Shown here: positions 5,902-6,075 of the stretch, piece after piece | How positions within the stretch are numbered: position 1 is the first letter of the stretch | Layout: each line of letters starts with the position of its first letter | From: Myxococcales bacterium | Lineage (GTDB): Bacteria; Myxococcota_A; Polyangia; Polyangiales; Houyiibacteriaceae | NCBI GenBank assembly: GCA_020354595.1 | Contig: CP070650.1 | Span: forward strand, 1,236,253 to 1,242,327 | Direction of reading: 5' to 3' | Length of the DNA: 6,075 nt | Position numbers and translations under genes: made by a program | The notes under the pieces: model-generated | Told to the model about the DNA's origin: nothing | Database searches by the model: none | What the model saw: only the letters and a program-made list of their open reading frames with translations

Positions 5902-6075
5902 TCGAGGCACTCCCGGAACCAGAGCTCCAGGATCATCAACGACCAGATCTGAAAGCCTCGCGGCTCTCCGCGCTGTTGCTTGGCGAGCAGCGCCTCGACG
6001 GCGTCAGGGTCGAGAATCCCTCGTTCCCGCGCCCTTTGATCGAGCAGTACGTCCCGCGAAAGCGGGGCGAGGTCC
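5895..6075 (-). CDS. asparagine synthase-like protein, C-terminal end only
   Basis: Reading the minus strand from the window edge gives 59 codons and then TAG at 5897-5895, with no stop in between. The gene continues beyond the right edge and its start is not visible. The peptide has RERGILDPDAVEALLAKQQ in the middle and FQIWSLMILELWFRECLEA at the very end. This pattern, a 'G.LDP..V..LL..H..G' helix followed by a closing '.W.L..LELW.R' helix, is the usual C-terminus of glutamine-hydrolysing asparagine synthases (AsnB type) and related amidotransferases. That family moves the glutamine amide nitrogen to aspartate using ATP. The catalytic N-terminal glutaminase Cys and the ATP site are outside the window. 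It could equally be one of the AsnB-like amidotransferases found in polysaccharide clusters. It converges on the membrane-protein gene with a 4-base overlap. Confidence 0.72.
   Translation of the reverse strand, partial: DLAPLSRDVLLDQRARERGILDPDAVEALLAKQQRGEPRGFQIWSLMILELWFRECLEA

Overview
The window is high-GC, gene-dense bacterial DNA. It most resembles a myxobacterium or another member of Myxococcota: it has a run of exported c-type cytochrome and DUF1501 genes, long overlapping reading frames, few ATG/SD-poor starts and very short gaps. The phylum is an inference from gene style and families. No rRNA, tRNA, insertion sequence, integrase, CRISPR array or origin-like repeat was seen.

Positions 1-4102 hold four plus-strand genes packed as one probable operon. 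In order they are: (1) the 3' part of a gene for an Ig-like domain fused to a monohaem cytochrome c; (2) a short predicted lipoprotein without haem; (3) a Tat-exported DUF1501 protein of the alkaline phosphatase/sulfatase-like fold; (4) a cysteine-rich exported cytochrome with DUF1549-like and DUF1588/DUF1585-like regions and a CATCH haem site. Genes 1/2 and 3/4 overlap by 4 bases, and genes 2/3 are 9 bases apart, so translational coupling is likely. All four products appear to act outside the cytoplasm. DUF1501 proteins next to haem-bearing DUF1549/1585-type proteins are a widespread pairing, best known from Planctomycetota and also found in Myxococcota, with no settled biochemical role. This is the best candidate in the window for an undescribed system.

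After a 59-base gap, 4162-4800 encodes an exported protein of unknown family that looks like a small outer-membrane beta-barrel, with an acidic N-terminal segment. It has its own strong ribosome binding site. Next, 4834-5898 encodes a multi-pass inner-membrane protein with faint resemblance to lysylphosphatidylglycerol synthase/flippase-type membrane domains.

The right edge (5895-6075, minus strand) holds the last 59 codons of an asparagine-synthase-like gene. It converges on the membrane-protein gene so tightly that both TAG stops lie in one shared CTAG, at the centre of a 10-base perfect palindrome.
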